Shown in pieces: positions 23,475 to 26,858 of a DNA stretch of 26,858 nucleotides. The stretch covers positions 1 to 26,858 of the forward strand of contig JBMYRC010000051.1 in NCBI GenBank assembly GCA_049601975.1, given 5' to 3'. This DNA comes from UBA6544 sp049601975. Its GTDB lineage: Bacteria > Pseudomonadota > Alphaproteobacteria > UBA8366. The notes under the pieces are model-generated. The model was not told where the DNA came from. It did no database searches and saw only the letters and a list, made by a program, of their open reading frames with translations. Position 1 is the first letter of the stretch; each line of letters begins with the position of its first letter. A program made the position numbers and the translations under genes.

Positions 23475-23503
23475 TTGACGCGGTTTGCTCTTATAAGCAT
23501 AAT
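23475..23503 (+). promoter_or_regulatory. Sigma-70-type promoter of rplM-rpsI
   Basis: TTGACG (23475-23480) and CATAAT (23498-23503) are spaced by 17 bases, 56 bp before the rplM start codon. The match to the housekeeping consensus and its position before a highly expressed ribosomal operon make it credible. Confidence 0.65.
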
Positions 23504-23559
23504 CCGCGACCTTAAATAGTCGCCCGAATTAATTTGGATTTGGGCTGTAGAGGAAGCCG

Positions 23560-24027
23560 ATGAAAACCTATTCGATGAAAGCGTCGGAAATCGACAAAAA
23601 GCATTACGTTGTCGATGCGGACGGTGTGGTGCTGGGCCGGATGGCGGCGGTAATCGCAACCGTTCTCCGAGGTAAGAACAAGCCGACATATACGCCGCAC
23701 ATGGATTGTGGGGATCATGTCATCGTGATCAACGCCGAGAAGGTCGCCCTGACCGGTAACAAGCTGACGGACAAGAAATACTACCGTCATACGGGCTACC
23801 CGGGCGGTATACGGGAGAGGACACCGGAGAACATTCTGGAGAGTAAACGGCCGGGCGAAATCATCGAAAAAGCCGTGCAGCGGATGCTACCGCGCGGGCC
23901 TCTTGGTCGCCAGCAATTCTCCAATCTGCGTGTTTATGCGGGATCCGAGCATCCCCATGAAGCACAACAGCCGGAGACGTTGGATATTGCAGCGATGAAT
24001 TCGAAGAATAAACGGAGTGCCGCGTAA
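23560..24027 (+). CDS. rplM: Large-subunit ribosomal protein L13 (uL13)
   Basis: The 155-residue protein is L13: MKTYSMKASEIDKKHYVVDA, VLGRMAAVIATVLRGKNKP, GDHVIVINAEKVALTGNKL, YYRHTGYPGG and AVQRMLPRGPLGRQQF are its conserved blocks. It binds 23S rRNA early in 50S assembly. AGAGGAAG just upstream is a strong ribosome site for ATG 23560. Its stop overlaps the rpsI start by one base (TAATG), the usual translational coupling in the rplM-rpsI operon. Confidence 0.98.
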   Translation: MKTYSMKASEIDKKHYVVDADGVVLGRMAAVIATVLRGKNKPTYTPHMDCGDHVIVINAEKVALTGNKLTDKKYYRHTGYPGGIRERTPENILESKRPGEIIEKAVQRMLPRGPLGRQQFSNLRVYAGSEHPHEAQQPETLDIAAMNSKNKRSAA

Positions 24028-24602
24028 TGGCTGACGAAAACAACACTGAAACCGAAGCCGAAGCGCCTGTTGAAGCGGCAGCGACGGAACAAGCGGCGTC
24101 GCAACCCCGCACGCTGACCGATTTTGCTGATTTGGCAGCGGTCGCGACCGGAACAACGGCACCGGATCGTCCGGTGACGGAAGAGGCAAGCTCCAACGAG
24201 CCCAATATCGACGAGCGCGGGCGTTCCTATGCGACGGGTCGACGGAAAGACGCCGTGGCACGTGTGTGGATCAAGCCGGGTGCGGGCAAGATGGTAATCA
24301 ACGGACGCGAGCTCGGAATGTACTTTGCGCGTCCGACCCAGCAAATGGTGATACGGCAACCTTTCGAGGTTGCGGGCCGGGCAAATCAGTATGACGTGTT
24401 CTGCACGGTCAGCGGTGGTGGCCTGTCGGGTCAAGCCGGTGCCGTCCGGCACGGGATCAGCCGCGCATTGGTGGCTTTTGAGCCGATGTTGCGACCGACC
24501 TTGAAGAAGGGTGGGTTTCTTACGCGGGATTCACGTACGGTCGAGCGGAAGAAATATGGTCGCGCGAAGGCACGACGTAGCTTCCAGTTTTCGAAGCGAT
24601 AA
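24027..24602 (+). CDS. rpsI: Small-subunit ribosomal protein S9 (uS9)
   Basis: The 191-residue protein is S9. The core begins at about residue 66 with SYATGRRKDAVARVWIKPG and ends in the conserved KKYGRAKARRSFQFSKR tail that reaches the P-site tRNA. In between GQAGAVRHGISRALV is typical. About 65 extra residues at the N-terminus, acidic and alanine-rich, are longer than in E. coli (130 residues) but usual in alphaproteobacteria. It ends just before a strong terminator, behind which the mobile island begins. Confidence 0.98.
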   Translation: MADENNTETEAEAPVEAAATEQAASQPRTLTDFADLAAVATGTTAPDRPVTEEASSNEPNIDERGRSYATGRRKDAVARVWIKPGAGKMVINGRELGMYFARPTQQMVIRQPFEVAGRANQYDVFCTVSGGGLSGQAGAVRHGISRALVAFEPMLRPTLKKGGFLTRDSRTVERKKYGRAKARRSFQFSKR

Positions 24603-24632
24603 GATTTTATTCCAAAATATCGTAGTTTTTCA

Positions 24633-24661
24633 AGAGGTTGGAGTTTTCCAACCTCTTTTTT
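24633..24661 (+). terminator. Intrinsic terminator of rplM-rpsI
   Basis: A 10-bp stem (AGAGGTTGGA pairing with TCCAACCTCT) with a GTTT loop runs straight into a T-run, about 32 bp after the rpsI stop. Both arms are perfect. It marks the end of the core operon and the left border of the foreign-looking DNA. Confidence 0.9.
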
Positions 24662-24663
24662 GT

Positions 24664-24685
24664 CATTGACAAAACATTGACAAAA
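24664..24685. repeat. Tandem 11-bp repeat at the island border
   Basis: CATTGACAAAA occurs twice in direct tandem, immediately after the T-run of the rpsI terminator and 70 bp before the integrase start. It could be an integrase arm-type binding site or part of the attachment site. Confidence 0.5.
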
Positions 24686-24755
24686 ACCAAGCATCACCGG
24701 AGATTCTCGTTTTTCATCACACGAGCAACACGATTGGGTAATCCCAGACAAGGTA

Positions 24756-26047
24756 ATGATTTACCAGAGGTCTGGTTCTCCTAAATGGCAGATGCGACTG
24801 AAAATCCCTGACCGAGCAGGGTATGTAGTCAAAAGCACCAAGCAAAAAGATAAAGCACTCGCCGAAGAGCTCGCCCGCAAGGAGTTCAACGCACTCGCTT
24901 ACAAAGTGGAGAACAACCTTGAAATAAAGTCATATGACTTTGCAAAAAAAAATGTGCTGCTTGGTGGGAAAGGGAACGACCATCAAAAGGTGAGGCGAGA
25001 CGGAAATACATTGAAGGCACTGCCAAGAGATATTTGTTGCCCTATTTTGGAGAAGTTCTAAACGGCATTTCCAACGCTGCGCTGACCGACCTTCATTTTG
25101 AGGATTACTGGGGTTGGCGCATTGGTTATTGGGAGAGCGATGAAGGGCACCAAAATCTTCTAACCGCAAATAAGAGAAGAAATAACCACGCTAACCAGCG
25201 TCATTCCAAAAAGGGCAATGTTGCGAAGCGACCATCTAACAAGACACTCCAAATGGAGCAGTCATTGTTGAAACAGATATTCTGGTGGGCGCATAGGCGA
25301 GGCATTATTCAGCGGCAACCCTACATCAAGGCGCCGAAGGATGCTGCGACCAAGAACCTTGATACAGCAAGGCGACCTACCTTTGATATAAGCGAGCATC
25401 GGCAACTTTATCGGTTGATGCGTCAGTGGGTGAAGGGGGAAACGATTGGCGAGCAACCCAGACGAAATGGAAAGTTCGGTAAGGGTAGGGTGGTAATCGA
25501 AAAACCTCACTCTCTTCATATCTGGCATCGCAATCTAATACGGAACTATGTGCTTTTTATGGCAAACACTGGTCTTCGCCCCAATGAAGCACGGCAGTTG
25601 CGGTGGCGGGATATAAGAACCAATGATGATGGAACTAGATATCTGTATATCCAACCGACTACCAAAACAGGTAAGCGTGATACTTACCCGCTGCCAAGTT
25701 CGTTTAGGTATTTGGAACGAGTAGCAGAACAGAGCGAATACACTTCGCCCGATGACCTCATATTCGGCGACAGGGATGGCAACCCAGTAGAAAACTTCAA
25801 CAAGACATTCACTACCTTGCTTGCTGACAATGACCTTCTTTACGATACAAATGGTCGGCGCCGAACTATTTACTCATTGCGACATTTCTATGCCGCGCAA
25901 CGCCTATCATCCAAGACGAACCCTGTGCCGATGGAGGTTTTGGCAAAAAATATGGGAACATCGCCGCAAACTTTATATCGGCATTATCGGCACCTTGAAA
26001 ACTTCAACTACCGACAGGTTCTTACACATTGCCACCAACTATCATAG
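24756..26047 (+). pseudogene. Tyrosine recombinase/phage-type integrase, broken at an A9 run
   Basis: Two frames (24756-25061 and about 24940-26047) join into one integrase of about 430 residues. The N-terminal part starts MIYQRSGSPKWQMRLKI, typical of a family of alphaproteobacterial site-specific integrases. The catalytic domain shows box I Arg in NTGLRPNEARQLRWRDI, a lysine-containing hairpin TTKTGKRDTY, the box II Arg-His in YSLRHFYAAQRL and the nucleophile tyrosine in LYRHYRHL. At 24943-24951 nine A residues sit exactly at the frame switch; ten would give FAKKKCAAWWERERPSKG and an open frame into EARRKYIEGTAKRYLLPYFG. The gene is either inactivated, mis-sequenced, or expressed through slippage at the A run. 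It lies just behind rpsI and is AT-richer than the core genes. Confidence 0.82.
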
Positions 26048-26135
26048 TTATGCGTCTGCGCGACCCTCTGTGGGGGTTTAGCAGGGTGTTTGGCGGTGGG
26101 AGCAGGAGATTGGAGCATATCTCAAAAGGTCAGTT

Positions 26136-26163
26136 CCCGTGAAAAATATGCGGGGATTTTTTT
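26136..26163 (+). terminator. Likely terminator after the integrase
   Basis: CCCGTG at 26136-26141 can pair with TGCGGG at 26149-26154 (two G-U pairs), followed by A and seven T residues. It lies about 90 bp behind the integrase stop. The stem is short, so efficiency is uncertain. Confidence 0.5.
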
Positions 26164-26177
26164 AGGGAAGTTTCACG

Positions 26178-26202
26178 CATACCCCTTCCAGTTTTGGGTA
26201 TG
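26178..26202. repeat. Inverted repeat in island
   Basis: CATACCC and GGGTATG are separated by 11 bases, in the gap between the integrase and the leftward small ORFs. It may be a second hairpin at the convergent transcript ends. Confidence 0.4.
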
Positions 26203-26282
26203 GGGTCTTCGGTATTTACCTCAAACAACCAACCGACCTTATAAATTGCGATTTGGATGTGAGTTTTGACGGGGTGTCTGTC

Positions 26283-26456
26283 TCACTTCCCGTTCTCTAT
26301 ATCGTCAGCAATCTCCCGCAACGCATTTACCACAAGTGACCTTGCGAGTTCCCTATTACCCATACACACAGCAGTCATACGGCGAAGGTCTATCTTGCGA
26401 CGATAGGTGGTTTTGAAAATCTGTTGTCTGGTTTGGTCTGTGTGTTCCTCTTCCAT
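26283..26456 (-). CDS. Small hypothetical island protein (57 aa)
   Basis: From ATG 26456 the frame gives a 57-residue, charged, probably helical protein (MEEEHTDQTRQQIFKTTYRR ... SLVVNALREIADDIENGK). The C-terminal helix is amphipathic. The frame is open further upstream to 26633, but that part overlaps the membrane-protein gene in another frame and looks like a shadow. No clear ribosome site precedes the ATG. It lies 47 bp behind the small membrane protein gene on the same strand. I do not recognise a family. Confidence 0.35.
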   Translation of the reverse strand: MEEEHTDQTRQQIFKTTYRRKIDLRRMTAVCMGNRELARSLVVNALREIADDIENGK

Positions 26457-26503
26457 AATAAGAACATAGAGGGAACATATTTGTGGTCCAATAGCATTTG
26501 AGA

Positions 26504-26668
26504 TTATGTCGCACTCGTCATCATAAACCAAAACAAGACAAGAACAGCACCTATACCCAAGATGACTAAAAACCCAAACTTGAAGAAGAAGGACAGTGTT
26601 TTGAGTGGGTGACGAATAAGCATCCACAAGCAAAACCCCAAAATCAGTATTCCTATGAGTCCTTCCAT
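26504..26668 (-). CDS. Small predicted membrane protein (54 aa)
   Basis: A short ORF starts at ATG 26668 and ends with TAA at 26504-26506. The product has two hydrophobic helices, residues about 3-18 (GLIGILILGFCLWMLI) and about 27-50, joined by a short basic loop (RHPLKT). TAGGA lies 8 bases before the start, a good ribosome site. Two-helix small membrane proteins are common in mobile islands (holin-, toxin- or entry-exclusion-like), but nothing here fixes a function. Confidence 0.55.
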   Translation of the reverse strand: MEGLIGILILGFCLWMLIRHPLKTLSFFFKFGFLVILGIGAVLVLFWFMMTSAT

Positions 26669-26697
26669 TCAGTCATTCCTATTTTTAGATTTGTAAG

Positions 26698-26814
26698 TGT
26701 CTCGTTGGATTACTCCCACCAGAGACATTTGGTTGAGACAGAAAAAATGTTTCAATAGCATTATTATTTAATTTATGAGACACATTTATATAAGGTCGAA
26801 ATTCTAATGAGACA
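26698..26814. repeat. Repeated GAGACA motifs upstream of serine recombinase
   Basis: GAGACA occurs at 26722-26727, 26735-26740, 26777-26782 and 26809-26814, with an inverted copy TGTCTC at 26698-26703. A further inverted copy lies at 26279-26284 at the far end of the small-ORF pair. The dense set directly before the recombinase start resembles a recombinase (res-like) or repressor binding array. Spacing is irregular (13, 42 and 32 bp). Confidence 0.5.
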
Positions 26815-26827
26815 CTTTGGGGTTTAG

Positions 26828-26858
26828 ATGATGAAATATGGATATGCGAGAGTATCAA
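26828..26858 (+). CDS. Serine recombinase (resolvase/invertase family), N-terminus only
   Basis: The last 31 bases open a frame from ATG 26828 (or 26831) that reads MMKYGYARVS before the window ends. KYGYARVS is the hallmark first strand of serine recombinases, and the final Ser is the catalytic residue that attacks DNA. GGGG about 6 bases upstream is a possible ribosome site. The call rests on ten residues but the motif is very specific. With the integrase it indicates a mobile island. Confidence 0.72.
   Translation, partial: MMKYGYARVS

Noticed and set aside
24603..24755. tRNA gene as the integrase target
   Set aside because: No cloverleaf-like sequence or 3' CCA-type end is visible; the border is the rpsI terminator.
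26457..26633. Longer version of the 57-residue island ORF
   Set aside because: Upstream residues are Cys/Val/Leu-rich and overlap the small membrane protein, which has the better ribosome site.
26698..26814. CRISPR-like array from the GAGACA repeats
   Set aside because: Repeats are only 6 bases, irregularly spaced and of mixed orientation, and no cas gene is present.

Overview
The window looks like chromosomal DNA of an alphaproteobacterium. The rplM-rpsI pair carries the long acidic N-terminal extension on S9 that is common in that class. A DUF1488 protein with a small conserved partner, GatA-type amidase, GMC oxidoreductase, MlrC (M81) and three-subunit molybdenum hydroxylase genes all fit an aerobic, probably Rhodospirillales-like genome of moderately high GC. 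No tRNA, rRNA or CRISPR array was seen.

Layout. (1) 1-2.4 kb, plus strand: an amidase and a TauD-type Fe(II)/2-oxoglutarate dioxygenase. (2) 2.4-5.7 kb, minus strand: an intact GMC oxidoreductase, then a broken opine-dehydrogenase-like gene (in-frame amber codon plus a frameshift) and a NapC/NirT tetrahaem cytochrome remnant that has lost its membrane anchor and one haem cysteine. (3) 5.8-6.5 kb, minus strand: creA and a MoaD/ThiS-like gene overlapping by 4 bp. (4) 6.7-10.4 kb, minus strand: an operon for a three-subunit molybdenum hydroxylase (FAD, 2x[2Fe-2S], Mo subunits) ending in a clear terminator. A fold-type-IV transaminase resembling (R)-amine transaminases is divergent from it. (5) 11.5-12.3 kb, minus strand: three small proteins, followed by an AT-rich gap of about 550 bp. 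(6) 12.9-16.4 kb, plus strand: a PhnW-like class V aminotransferase, a CDP-alcohol phosphatidyltransferase, a PntC/LicC-like nucleotidyltransferase and a second CDP-alcohol phosphatidyltransferase. I read this as a cassette that makes and attaches an aminated phosphonate (or phospho-amino-alcohol) head group to a lipid; pepM and ppd are not in the window. (7) 16.5-19.4 kb, plus strand: three consecutive genes (secreted alpha/beta hydrolase, CYTH-CHAD protein, single-domain response regulator), each interrupted by what looks like a one-base indel. (8) 19.5-23.4 kb, plus strand: MFS transporter, M81/MlrC hydrolase, tandem alpha-beta-barrel protein and PaaI-like thioesterase, tightly packed as an operon. 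(9) 23.5-24.7 kb: rplM-rpsI with a promoter and a strong terminator. (10) 24.7 kb to the end: an AT-richer mobile island starting directly behind the rpsI terminator. It holds a tyrosine integrase whose frame is broken at an A9 run, two small minus-strand ORFs (one a predicted membrane protein), repeated GAGACA motifs, and the first codons of a serine recombinase running off the window edge.

The most interesting parts are the lipid head-group cassette (12.9-16.4 kb), the recombinase-bearing island after rpsI, and the number of single-base lesions. The lesions may be real gene decay, slippage-controlled expression or sequence error, and read-level data would be needed to decide.
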